Below are positions 1 through 8,131 of a stretch of DNA of 64,000 bases, one piece after another. Under the pieces are notes generated by a model. That model was not told where the DNA came from, did no database searches, and saw only the letters and a list, made by a program, of their open reading frames with translations. Each line of letters begins with the position of its first letter. Positions within the stretch are counted from its first letter, which is position 1. Source of the stretch: Ilyomonas sp963790435 (GTDB lineage: Bacteria > Bacteroidota > Bacteroidia > Chitinophagales > Chitinophagaceae); assembly GCA_963790435.1 (NCBI GenBank), contig CAWBOI010000006.1, forward strand, positions 372,001-436,000, in the 5' to 3' direction. Both the position numbers and the translations under genes were made by a program.

Positions 1-1
1 A

Positions 2-658
2 CTGAAGACGCCGCTGGCAACCATTTCGCTTGCGGTAGATGCTTTGCAAAACAGCAAAGTAATGGGCAATGCCGAGAAGAGCACCTATTTTAGTAACATC
101 ATAAAGCAGGAAAACAAGCGCATGAACAAACACGTGGAAACCATATTGCAAGCGGCTTTGATGGACAAGCAGGACATGAAACTAAACTTTGCTCCGCTTC
201 ATGCGCACGAAATTGTTGAGAAAGTGGTGAACACATTTACACTTCAACTGGCTGAAAAAGGAGGCAAAGCGGTACTGCATCTCAATGCAAAAAACGACCT
301 GATTCAGGCTGATGAAACGCACTTCACAAATCTGGTGAATAACCTCATTGATAATGCTGTAAAGTATGCAAAAGAAAACCTGCAGATTATGATTACCACG
401 CATTGCACAAGTAAATTCTTCATTATGCAGGTAGCCGACAATGGCATTGGAATGAGTAAGGAAACGGTAAAAAGAATCTTTGAAAAGTTTTATCGTGCGC
501 ACACCGGCAACGTTCACAATGTAAAAGGCTTTGGCTTAGGAATGAGCTATGTGAAATCGGTGGTAGATGCACACCAGGGCAGAATTAAAGTGGAAAGTAT
601 GCAAGGCAAGGGAAGCACATTTACCATTGAAATTCCATTGTATAAACAAGAGCAATGA
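2..658 (+). CDS. Sensor histidine kinase, 3' part only (cut by window edge)
   Basis: This is the C-terminal 218 residues of a histidine kinase; the reading frame is open to the left edge. The fragment begins LKTPLATIS, the segment just after the phosphorylated histidine of a HisKA dimerisation domain, so the His itself lies just outside the window. A HATPase_c domain follows, with an N box (NNLIDNAVKYA, fragment residues about 113-123), G1 box (DNGIGM, about 146), F box (IFEKFYR) and G2 box (GFGLGM, about 176). It would autophosphorylate and pass phosphate to a response regulator. No regulator gene is visible on its 3' side; it would have to lie upstream. The next gene, 76 bp on and on the same strand, is another kinase. 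The input domain cannot be seen. Confidence 0.93.
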   Translation: MKTPLATISLAVDALQNSKVMGNAEKSTYFSNIIKQENKRMNKHVETILQAALMDKQDMKLNFAPLHAHEIVEKVVNTFTLQLAEKGGKAVLHLNAKNDLIQADETHFTNLVNNLIDNAVKYAKENLQIMITTHCTSKFFIMQVADNGIGMSKETVKRIFEKFYRAHTGNVHNVKGFGLGMSYVKSVVDAHQGRIKVESMQGKGSTFTIEIPLYKQEQ

Positions 659-734
659 TTGCGATTCATTCAATAAAGTTCATTCAGTACTGTATGCTTA
701 TAACTAACTCATAAAACATCGCTATTTTAGGAGC

Positions 735-1892
735 ATGATTCAATGGTTGAACTGGAGAAATGGATTGGCGTTGGTTGCCATCCTTATTGTATCGGGTACC
801 ATTATTTATTCGCAATATCTATCCAAAAAAATTGCAGCCGATGAAACCGGCAAAATAAAAACATGGGTGAATGCGCAACGCACCCTGATGAACAGCAACG
901 ATCCCACAACAATAACACTTGCTTCTGTTATCAGCCAGGAAAACAGCGCCATTCCCATCATCGAAACGAACGAAAGGGACAGCATTACCAACTATCGCAA
1001 TTTAGATAGTAATCTGGTGAAAAAGAATCCTCAGTATTTATCTCAAAAGCTATCCGTTTTTAAAAGACAGCACCAGCGCATCTCGCTTGTAATGTCTGAG
1101 CGGCCACTCATTGCCAATTATTATTATTATGGCGAAAGTCGCTTGCAGCAAGAGGTTCGGTATTATCCCATCGTGCAATTGATCATTGTAACGTTCTTTA
1201 TTGTGGTGGTAGTGGTTGCGCAACGAAGCAGTTATCGCAGCACGCAAAACCAGTTGTGGGCGGGCATGGCAAAAGAAACGGCGCATCAGTTGGGCACGCC
1301 GGTTACCAGCTTACAAGGCTGGGTTGAAATGTTGAAGGAAACAAAAGATGCACACCTGCTGGCACCTGAAATCGAAAAGGATGTAAACCGTTTGTTGTTG
1401 ATAACCGACCGGTTTGGAAAGATAGGAAGCAGCCCCAAATTAGAATGGCACAATTTGGTGGAGCAAGTATCGAACATGATAGAATACATGCGCAAACGAG
1501 CCGGTGGGAAAGTGAAATTCATTATGAATGCAAATGGAAAAACTGCCATTCCTGCCCTCATTTCGCCGCCTCTTTTTGATTGGGTGATAGAAAATTTATT
1601 AAAAAACGGGCTGGATGCGATGGATGGCAAAGGCACCATTCGCGTTGATGTAAGCGAAACAGCAACGCACAACATTGTTGAAGTTGCCGACACAGGCAAA
1701 GGTATTGCCCGCGCCAACCTAGGCAAGGTTTTCAAACCGGGCTTCACTACAAAAAAGCGGGGCTGGGGCTTAGGCTTAACCTTAACCAAACGCATTGTTG
1801 AGCAGTACCATCATGGTGTTATTTTTATCAAGCACAGCGAATTGGGCAAAGGCACTACGTTTCGGATTGAGTTGAAGAAAGAGAATGTTTGA
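735..1892 (+). CDS. Membrane sensor histidine kinase, HQLGTP type
   Basis: This 385-residue kinase has two membrane segments (about 11-28 and 146-163) flanking a periplasmic sensor loop of roughly 115 residues that I do not recognise. The H box is HQLGTPVTSLQGW with the phospho-acceptor at His184. The ATPase domain carries an N box (ENLLKNGLDAM), G1 (DTGKGI), F (FKPGFTTK) and G2 (GWGLGL). The HQLGTP version of the H box is common in Bacteroidota kinases and differs from the HELRTP of most HisKA proteins. The start is set by AGGAG directly before ATG at 735. It has no response regulator next to it, so its partner is unknown; the preceding kinase is only 76 bp away and may be co-transcribed. 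Confidence 0.92.
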   Translation: MIQWLNWRNGLALVAILIVSGTIIYSQYLSKKIAADETGKIKTWVNAQRTLMNSNDPTTITLASVISQENSAIPIIETNERDSITNYRNLDSNLVKKNPQYLSQKLSVFKRQHQRISLVMSERPLIANYYYYGESRLQQEVRYYPIVQLIIVTFFIVVVVVAQRSSYRSTQNQLWAGMAKETAHQLGTPVTSLQGWVEMLKETKDAHLLAPEIEKDVNRLLLITDRFGKIGSSPKLEWHNLVEQVSNMIEYMRKRAGGKVKFIMNANGKTAIPALISPPLFDWVIENLLKNGLDAMDGKGTIRVDVSETATHNIVEVADTGKGIARANLGKVFKPGFTTKKRGWGLGLTLTKRIVEQYHHGVIFIKHSELGKGTTFRIELKKENV

Positions 1893-1900
1893 ACTGAGAT

Positions 1901-2102
1901 GAAAATAGAACCTGCCTGACGGCAGACAGGCACGGATGACACGGACTGCGTGCTCGGATTGTCAGGATAATCTGAACTGGGATGAATTGGATAGGTGGGA
2001 TACGGATGAACTTTGGTTTTGCTATAATATTCAGTCTTACTTCTTCAATATTCAATCCTGTAAATCCGTGCACGCAGTCCGTGTCATCCGTGTTCTATTT
2101 TC
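1901..2102. repeat. Long imperfect inverted repeat with a 20-bp palindrome inserted in one arm
   Basis: The right arm (2064-2102) is the reverse complement of the left arm (1901-1910 plus 1931-1959) with one mismatch. The left arm is split by CCTGCCTGACGGCAGACAGG at 1911-1930, itself a near-perfect palindrome. The match continues imperfectly inward (GGATTGTCAGGAT against GGATTTACAGGAT). The GGATGACACGGA style of wording looks like a dispersed REP-type element. It sits between the kinase stop and tRNA-Leu and contains no convincing gene. Confidence 0.8.
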
Positions 2103-2135
2103 AGGCGAAACATTTACATTTGCCAGCCCAAAGTT

Positions 2136-2219
2136 GCGGAGGTGGCGAAACTGGTAGACGCACTACTTTGAGGTGGTAGCGCCTTCACGGGCGTGGGAGT
2201 TCGAATCTCCTCTTCCGCA
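2136..2219 (+). tRNA. tRNA-Leu (anticodon GAG)
   Basis: An 84-nt class II tRNA with acceptor arms GCGGAGG / CTTCCGC, a D arm with GGTAGAC, anticodon stem CTACT/GGTAG around loop TTGAGGT (anticodon GAG, reading CUC/CUU), a long variable arm (CGCCTTCACGGGCG) and T loop TTCGAAT. The discriminator is A and CCA is not encoded. It is followed within a few bases by a hairpin terminator. Confidence 0.96.
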
Positions 2220-2224
2220 CAGCA

Positions 2225-2253
2225 AAAGATGAAGTGAACGCTTCATCTTTTTT
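2225..2253 (+). terminator. Rho-independent terminator after tRNA-Leu
   Basis: AAAGATGAAG and CTTCATCTTT form the stem around a short loop (TGAACG) and are followed by a T tract. It overlaps the copy of TTTGTTTTTGC at 2251-2261. Confidence 0.85.
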
Positions 2254-2356
2254 GTTTTTGCCTCTTTTTTGTAAACGAATTGATAAGCATTTGGGAAGAG
2301 GCAAAACAAAATTTGATTGCTATTCAAGATTCAATACTTTTAAGCAAAATTTTATT

Positions 2357-2776
2357 ATGAAGAAACTAACCGTTCTCCTTACATCTTTGATTGTATTGGC
2401 TGCCCAGCAAACCGTTAATGCACAAACGTCGCCGGCTACAAGCACAAGCAAGCAGACCACCACAACACAGCAAACAAAAGTGAAGAAGACAAAGGCAGAC
2501 AAAGCAACTACCGCTGCACCAACTACCACGCCCCCAATGTCAACTTCTAAAACGAAGGCAGACATGAAGGCAAGTAGCACCACTGCCACTACAACCACTA
2601 CCGCACAAACGCCTGCAAGTAAAACCGCTACTTCTAAAACAACAACTTCAACCGCTTCCACAACCACCGACGCTAAAGTAGGCACCGATGCAAAAGGTAG
2701 AACCATTTACCAGGGAAAGAAAGGCGGTAAGTACACATTAACCGCCAATGGCAACAAAGAATACATTAAGCAATAA
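2357..2776 (+). CDS. Secreted Thr/Ser-rich protein with C-terminal PBCV-type basic adaptor motif
   Basis: The best start is ATG 2357, which gives MKKLTVLLTSLIVLAA and a signal peptide ending near VNAQ; the ORF can be extended upstream, but without a signal sequence. Residues about 24-108 are low-complexity Thr/Ser/Ala/Lys, likely disordered and exported. The last ~30 residues read GRTIYQGKKGGKYTL followed by an NGNKEYIKQ tail. This matches the pattern GRxIYxGxxGGxYxxxxxGxKxYI seen in the basic adaptor domain first described in chlorella virus (PBCV) proteins and found in scattered bacterial proteins. A cell-surface or binding role is possible, but nothing here shows a reaction. The gene stands alone between tRNA-Leu and a terminator. 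Signal peptide and tail motif are seen; function is unknown. Confidence 0.8.
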   Translation: MKKLTVLLTSLIVLAAQQTVNAQTSPATSTSKQTTTTQQTKVKKTKADKATTAAPTTTPPMSTSKTKADMKASSTTATTTTTAQTPASKTATSKTTTSTASTTTDAKVGTDAKGRTIYQGKKGGKYTLTANGNKEYIKQ

Positions 2777-2800
2777 GGTTTCAAAGAGCTAAACTTTTAT

Positions 2801-2836
2801 AAGCACCGATGTTGAAAAAGCATCGGTGCTTTTTTA
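2801..2836 (+). terminator. Rho-independent terminator
   Basis: AAGCACCGATG and CATCGGTGCTT form a stem with loop TTGAAAAAG followed by a T run. It ends the T/S-rich gene and, read the other way, lies just past the stop of the minus-strand remnant at 2853. Confidence 0.9.
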
Positions 2837-2852
2837 TTGATGAGGTTTGTTT

Positions 2853-3496
2853 TTACCGCTTTTCTTGCGGGTATTCTTCAAGCGTTATGGGTATGCTTTT
2901 GCTGCGCAAGTAATCAAGGGAAACATATAGGGTGCCTTCGCCTGCAATGACATGATCGCTTTCCCGGTAAGCAATGTAATCGTCAATCGTTTGCGGAATC
3001 ACTTCGAGTTCTATATCCGTTTCTTCATAAATAGGATGCTCGTCGTGTTTTACCTGTTTAAAAAAGAATGTGTCCATATTAGTGAAAAGGCTGTCTCTGT
3101 TATACGATAGATTTCCGTTATTATAGTCTGCATTGAAACCATCGAGCAATGGTTTTTCTACAATGTTCTGATAACTGCCATTGTCATCGTAGGTGTAATA
3201 AAGAAGCCGGAAACCATGCGTAAAATTGAGAATGATGAGCGTGTCTTCGCCTTCATCCTGCCCGTTATTGTATCGTTGCAAATAAGCTCTTTGCATCCGG
3301 TCGTGATGATAGTAATCATGTTTGCTGATTTTGTAATGCATGGTTTTAAAGCTTCAAAATCAGCAGCATACTGTATGTGCTTTTGGTTTTGCAACATTGC
3401 AGGAAAGCTTTCACTTTCAGCAATGGAATAATTGATAAAGTGAGGGTACGCATTGAAAAAATAGAGAACCAGACAAGCGGCAAAGCGTTCTCCATA
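2853..3496 (-). pseudogene. Hypothetical protein remnant: 5' truncated and frameshifted
   Basis: The 162-residue frame from ATG 3341 down to 2853 is open, but good coding sequence continues upstream of that ATG in another frame: residues reading NAYPHFINYSIAESESF and then QNQKHIQYAADFEALK run down to about 3347. Adding one A to the AAAA run at 3344-3347 would join both parts into one protein of about 215 residues. The upstream part stops at an in-frame TGA (3497-3499) with no start codon in front of it. The protein is acidic and Tyr-rich (ITLEEYPQEKR at the C-terminus) and I do not recognise the family. I read it as a decayed gene that lost its 5' end at the same point where the PIN remnant begins; a short functional gene from ATG 3341 is the alternative. 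Confidence 0.55.
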
Positions 3497-3503
3497 TCAT
3501 TGA

Positions 3504-3845
3504 ATATTTCAATTGTTTGCTACGAGAGAACACGAATTATGTGTAACAACAGATATTTTGCTGGAGTATCATGAGAAGTTTACTGAACCTATTGGTGCCG
3601 ATAGAGCCAATGGTGTGATAGCAGCTATAGTTGAATGAACCAATCTGATTCGTGTAAACGCTTATTATAATTTCAACTTGATTACAAAAGACCCTGACGA
3701 TAACAAGTTCATAGATTGCGCTATCGCTTCGGGTGCTGTTTACATTGTAAGTGAAGACAATGATTTTAAAGTTCTAAATACAACTGATTTTCCGAGAATG
3801 AGAGTGTTGAAAATAGCAGAGTTAAAAGCTTTGCTGCATAAATGA
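3504..3845 (+). pseudogene. PIN-domain toxin remnant (VapC-like, COG1569 type)
   Basis: Read in one frame, this region gives HELCVTTDILLEYHEKF, then an in-frame TGA at 3636-3638, then DPDDNKFIDCAIASG and VYIVSEDNDF, ending at TGA 3843. These are the middle and C-terminal acidic motifs of PIN-family ribonuclease toxins. The first ~30 residues, which would hold the first catalytic Asp, are missing, and an in-frame TGA (3501-3503) lies directly upstream. No antitoxin gene adjoins it. It is therefore a dead toxin gene, truncated and carrying a nonsense codon. Identification rests on motif recall, not on an alignment. Confidence 0.72.
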
Positions 3846-3884
3846 CATATTGAACAAGTAGCACTTAAAAGATGCAAAAACAAA

Positions 3885-3914
3885 AACGCCGCTCACATTC
3901 CTGCAAGCGGCGTT
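3885..3914 (-). terminator. Hairpin terminator downstream of rpoB
   Basis: AACGCCGCT and AGCGGCGTT form a 9-bp stem about 50 bp past the rpoB stop. On the minus strand the stem is followed by TTTTTGTTTTTGC, which is also one of the exact copies of the recurring 11-mer (3874-3884). Confidence 0.8.
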
Positions 3915-3926
3915 TGTATTTTCACT

Positions 3927-3950
3927 CCCTTCTCCACTCGTGGAGAAGGG
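3927..3950. repeat. CCCTTCTCCA/TGGAGAAGGG palindrome
   Basis: A perfect 10-bp stem with the tetraloop CTCG, followed by GTTGGGGATGAGG, placed between rpoB and its terminator. The CTTCTCC...GGAGAAGGGTTGGGGATGAGG wording is one I associate with dispersed repeats in bacterial intergenic DNA; only one copy is present in this window. Confidence 0.6.
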
Positions 3951-3964
3951 TTGGGGATGAGGTC

Positions 3965-6900
3965 TTACTCAAATTTCAAATCCAATCCCAAACCTCTCAG
4001 TTCATGAACCAATACATTGAAAGATTCAGGAATGCCGGCTCTTGGAATATTTTCGCCTTTTACAATGGCTTCATACGTTTTTGCACGACCAATGATGTCA
4101 TCCGACTTAATGGTTAACAATTCCTGCAAAATGTTAGAAGCACCGTAAGCTTCGAGTGCCCACACTTCCATTTCACCAAAACGCTGACCACCAAACTGCG
4201 CTTTACCACCCAACGGTTGTTGCGTAATTAAACTGTATGGCCCGATTGAACGCGCGTGCATCTTATCATCCACCATGTGGTGCAACTTAATCATATAAAT
4301 CACGCCCACCGTGGCTTTCTGATGGAAGCGTTCGCCGGTTTCACCATCGTACAGGTGCGTATGACCCATAGAAGGAATGCCTGCATCTTCGCAGTATTGA
4401 GCAATTTCTTCCGGTGTAGCACCATCGAAAATTGGCGTTGCGAATTTCACGCCCAGCTTCTTGCCCGTCCAGCCCAAGATGGTTTCATAAATCTGTCCGA
4501 GGTTCATACGGCTTGGTACACCCAATGGATTCAGTACAATGTCAACCGGAGTACCATCTTCCATGAACGGCATGTCTTCGGCGCGTACAATCTTTGCCAC
4601 GATGCCTTTGTTCCCATGACGACCCGCCATTTTATCACCCACTTTCAGCTTGCGCTTTACAGCTAAGTAAACTTTGGCAAGCTTCAACACACCTGCAGGC
4701 AATTCATCTCCAATGGAGATGTTGAACTTCTCTCTTTTATAACGACCTAATTCTTCGTTGTACTTGATGCTGTAATTGTGAAGCAGAACGTTAATTTGAT
4801 TGTCAATCACCGCATCACCAGTCCAGCCCAACGGATTTACACTTGTATAATCAATAGAAGCTAAATTCTTTGGATTGAACTTCGCGCTCTTGCCAATCAG
4901 CATTTCACCAAAATTGTTGCTAACACCGGCAGAAGATCTGTCTTTCAACACCAACTGCAGCTTTTCCAGCAACAGGTTCTTGATGTCTTCTTCATTCTTT
5001 TCGTGAACTTTTTCAACTTTTTCAAGCTGTGCTTTTTCCCGAATTTTTCCGTTCTTATCTTTTTTTGCGCGCTGGAACAATTTCTTATCAATCACCACAC
5101 CTTCTGTACCGTTTGGCGCTTTTAGAGAAGCATCTTTTGCATCACCGGCTTTATCGCCAAAAATGGCACGCAACAACTTCTCTTCCGGTGTAGGATCGCT
5201 TTCACCTTTCGGTGTGATTTTACCAATTAAAATATCGCCTTCCCGAACCTGTGCACCAATACGGATAATACCATGCTCATCCAAATCTTTCGTAGCTTCT
5301 TCAGATACATTCGGAATGTCGGAAGTCAATTCTTCTTCACCCAATTTGGTATCGCGCACTTCCAGTTCATATTCTTCAATATGAATAGAAGTAAACAAGT
5401 CTTCACGAACTACTTTTTCGTTGATAACGATAGCATCTTCAAAGTTGTAACCTTTCCAGGGCATGAAAGCTACCTGTAAGTTTCTACCTAACGCCAATTC
5501 ACCATCTTTGGTTGCATAACCTTCAGTGAGAAAATCGCCTTTTACTACCTTTTGTCCTTTCTTCACGGCAGGGCGTAAATTGATAGAAGTTGACTGGTTG
5601 GTTTTGATGAACTTGGTTAATCTGTAAACCACCAAATCATCTTCAAACGAAACCAAACGGTCGGCATCGTTACGGTTGTAACGAACGTGAATTTCTTTCG
5701 CATCAACAAACTCAACTACGCCGTTTCCTTCTGCGTGGATTTGAATGCGGGCATCGCGGGCTGCTTTGCCTTCCAAACCAGTACCTACAATTGGAGCTTG
5801 CGGAAGAATTAGGGGAACCGCCTGGCGTTGCATGTTCGAACCCATCAGGGCACGGTTGGCATCATCGTGTTCCAGAAACGGAATCAATGAAGCACTTAAA
5901 CCTACAATCTGGTTAGGTGCCACGTCCATGTACTGAACATCGTTTCTTTCAAGAATCGGGAAATCACCGGTTTCGCGGCTAATGATTTTATCTTCTACGA
6001 AGTTGCCTTTCTCATCCAGAACCGTATTGCTCTGGGCAATCTTAGCTGTATCTTCTTCTTCGGCACTTAAAAACTTCAGATTTTTCAAATCCACTTTACC
6101 ATCATTCACGCGGTGATACGGCGTTTCAATAAAGCCCATATCATTAATCTTCGCATGAACACAAAGTGTAGAAATCAAACCGATATTCGGTCCTTCCGGC
6201 GTTTCAATGGTGCACAAACGTCCGTAGTGAGAATAGTGTACGTCGCGCACTTCAAAACCAGCACGTTCACGACTTAAACCGCCGGGTCCGAGTGCGGAAA
6301 TACGACGTTTGTGCGTGATTTCAGATAACGGATTGGTTTGGTCTAAGAACTGCGAAAGCTGAGAGGTTCCAAAGAACGAATTGATAACAGAAGATAATGT
6401 ACGCGCGTTGATCAGATCAACGGGCGTAAATACTTCATTGTCTCTTACGTTCATTCTTTCACGAATGGTACGCGCCATACGCGCCAGACCTACGCCGAAC
6501 TGTGCATACAATTGTTCGCCAACAGTGCGCACACGACGATTGCTTAAATGATCAATATCATCAATATCGGCTTTGCCATTGGTTAAGCGAACGAGATATT
6601 TGATGATTTCAATAATGTCTTCTTTTGTCAATACTTTGTTTTCCAGCTTCTGCGTAACGCCAAGTTTGCGGTTGATTTTATAACGACCTACCTCTCCCAA
6701 ATCGTAGCGCTTATCGCTGAAGAACAGTTTATCAATGATGCCGCGAGCCGTTTCATTGTCGGGCGCATCAGCACCGCGTAACTGGCGGTAAATGTGTTGC
6801 ACCGCTTCCAACTCGCTGTTGGAAGTATCTTTATTAAGTGTATTGTAGATGATGGCATAATCGCCGCCTACATCTTCGCGTTGTACGAAAATGCTTTTCG

Positions 6901-7768
6901 CTTCCACATCTATGATGGTTGCAATGGCATCTTCATCCAATACCGTATCACGTTCCATCACAATTTCGTTACGCTCAATAGAAACCACTTCACCAGTATC
7001 TTCATCCACAAAATCTTCTACCCATGTTCTTAACACACGAGCAGCTAATTTCTTCCCAAATTGTTTTTGCAGAGATTTTTTATCGGCAGGAACTTCTGTA
7101 GCCATTCCGAACAATTCGAGAATGTCCTTGTCAGTTTCAAAACCAATAGAGCGCAACAATGTGGTTACGGGGAATTTCTTTTTGCGGTCAATGTACGCAT
7201 ACATCACATTATTGATGTCGGTGGCAAATTCCATCCACGCGCCTTTAAACGGAATCACGCGGGCAGAATAAATTTTAGTACCATTCGGGTGGATAGACTG
7301 ACCAAAGAAAACACCGGGAGAGCGATGTAATTGTGAAACCACAACGCGTTCAGCGCCGTTGATAACAAATGTGCCGCGTGGCGTCATGTATGGAATGTTT
7401 CCAAGAAACACATCCTGCACAATGGTTTGGAAATCCACGTGTTCTTCGTCGTTACAGCTTAAGCGGAGTTTAGCTTTCAGCGGTACGGCATAAGTCAAGC
7501 CACGCTCCATACATTCTTCAATGGTGTAACGTGGAGGATCAATAAAATAGTCTAAAAATTCGAGCACGAAAATGTTTCTCGTGTCGGTAATGGGAAAATT
7601 TTCCTTAAACACACGGAACAAGCCTTCTACGTTGCGCTTGTCGGGCGTGGTTTCTAACTGGAAAAACTCCCGGAAAGATTGTAACTGAATGTCTAATAAA
7701 TCAGGCGTTTCAGCAAGGTGTTTGGTTTTACCGAAGCTGACCCTGTTTTGTACTTGTGTTGATGACAT
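3965..7768 (-). CDS. rpoB: DNA-directed RNA polymerase subunit beta
   Basis: A complete 1267-residue RpoB of normal Bacteroidota length, from MSSTQVQNRVSFGK to the terminal RGLGLDLKFE. Landmark blocks are all present: the N-terminal lobe (GTFVINGAERVVVSQLHRSP), the rifampicin pocket (SQLSQFLDQTNPLSEITHKR, then RISALGPGGLSRERAGFEV), the IETPEGPNIGLI block, the KMAGRHGNKG catalytic-face motif and the C-terminal GGKAQFGGQRFGEMEVWAL. The Asp, His and Ser positions of the rifampicin pocket look wild type. Oddly, no rpoC follows and no rplL/rplJ precedes it: downstream lie toxin-remnant DNA and upstream a hydrolase gene, although these genes form one operon in most bacteria. It must therefore have its own promoter in the 360-bp region upstream. 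Confidence 0.98.
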   Translation of the reverse strand: MSSTQVQNRVSFGKTKHLAETPDLLDIQLQSFREFFQLETTPDKRNVEGLFRVFKENFPITDTRNIFVLEFLDYFIDPPRYTIEECMERGLTYAVPLKAKLRLSCNDEEHVDFQTIVQDVFLGNIPYMTPRGTFVINGAERVVVSQLHRSPGVFFGQSIHPNGTKIYSARVIPFKGAWMEFATDINNVMYAYIDRKKKFPVTTLLRSIGFETDKDILELFGMATEVPADKKSLQKQFGKKLAARVLRTWVEDFVDEDTGEVVSIERNEIVMERDTVLDEDAIATIIDVEAKSIFVQREDVGGDYAIIYNTLNKDTSNSELEAVQHIYRQLRGADAPDNETARGIIDKLFFSDKRYDLGEVGRYKINRKLGVTQKLENKVLTKEDIIEIIKYLVRLTNGKADIDDIDHLSNRRVRTVGEQLYAQFGVGLARMARTIRERMNVRDNEVFTPVDLINARTLSSVINSFFGTSQLSQFLDQTNPLSEITHKRRISALGPGGLSRERAGFEVRDVHYSHYGRLCTIETPEGPNIGLISTLCVHAKINDMGFIETPYHRVNDGKVDLKNLKFLSAEEEDTAKIAQSNTVLDEKGNFVEDKIISRETGDFPILERNDVQYMDVAPNQIVGLSASLIPFLEHDDANRALMGSNMQRQAVPLILPQAPIVGTGLEGKAARDARIQIHAEGNGVVEFVDAKEIHVRYNRNDADRLVSFEDDLVVYRLTKFIKTNQSTSINLRPAVKKGQKVVKGDFLTEGYATKDGELALGRNLQVAFMPWKGYNFEDAIVINEKVVREDLFTSIHIEEYELEVRDTKLGEEELTSDIPNVSEEATKDLDEHGIIRIGAQVREGDILIGKITPKGESDPTPEEKLLRAIFGDKAGDAKDASLKAPNGTEGVVIDKKLFQRAKKDKNGKIREKAQLEKVEKVHEKNEEDIKNLLLEKLQLVLKDRSSAGVSNNFGEMLIGKSAKFNPKNLASIDYTSVNPLGWTGDAVIDNQINVLLHNYSIKYNEELGRYKREKFNISIGDELPAGVLKLAKVYLAVKRKLKVGDKMAGRHGNKGIVAKIVRAEDMPFMEDGTPVDIVLNPLGVPSRMNLGQIYETILGWTGKKLGVKFATPIFDGATPEEIAQYCEDAGIPSMGHTHLYDGETGERFHQKATVGVIYMIKLHHMVDDKMHARSIGPYSLITQQPLGGKAQFGGQRFGEMEVWALEAYGASNILQELLTIKSDDIIGRAKTYEAIVKGENIPRAGIPESFNVLVHELRGLGLDLKFE

Positions 7769-8083
7769 ATCTGAATTTAACCGGTTTTTTGCTTATTGAT
7801 TCTTCTTCAGTCTTTTGAAGAAAGGTGTAAGGCATCACAAAGCGGCAGGCATTTCGTGTCTGCGCAATTGGGATTCTTTTGTTTGCTATAGCTGTTCAAT
7901 TGAAAAGGAGGGCAAAGTTACGCATCAGCGGGGAAAAGTACAACAAATGAATAAGGGTTTTTGTTGGTTTAACAAAATTTGACAAAAGAATTAGAAAAAG
8001 TTTTCGTTTAGAAAAATTTATGAACAAAAAATTCTCATCAGTGGTGTAGTTGTCAGGCAAGCTATTCTTTGCTTTGCCCATAA
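7769..8083 (-). promoter_or_regulatory. rpoB upstream region, no gene seen
   Basis: About 315 bp between rpoB and the terminator of the neighbouring hydrolase gene. On the minus strand it holds TTTG followed about 21 bases later by TATAGCAA (around 7880-7910), a possible promoter, and a small hairpin in the leader (CTTCAGTCTTTTGAAG, about 7804-7819). A 61-codon frame at 7896-8081 looks like chance AT-rich sequence. Because rpoB lacks upstream ribosomal protein genes here, its promoter should lie in this stretch. Confidence 0.5.
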
Positions 8084-8113
8084 AAAAAGCGCAAAAACAA
8101 ACTTGCGCTTTTT
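8084..8113. terminator. Bidirectional hairpin terminator
   Basis: AAAAAGCGCAA and TTGCGCTTTTT form a perfect 11-bp stem with A and T tracts on both sides. It lies 18 bp past the stop of the minus-strand hydrolase gene. Its left stem and loop contain an exact GCAAAAACAAA (8091-8101). Confidence 0.9.
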
Positions 8114-8131
8114 GTTTTCATCAATAAAATT

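Noticed and set aside
2320..2706. 128-codon minus-strand frame over the T/S-rich gene
   Set aside because: It is Val/Ala low-complexity mirror of the Thr/Lys-rich coding strand and lacks any motif.
7896..8081. 61-codon frame upstream of rpoB
   Set aside because: AT-rich, Phe/Leu/Asn-heavy, no motif, overlaps the likely rpoB promoter region.
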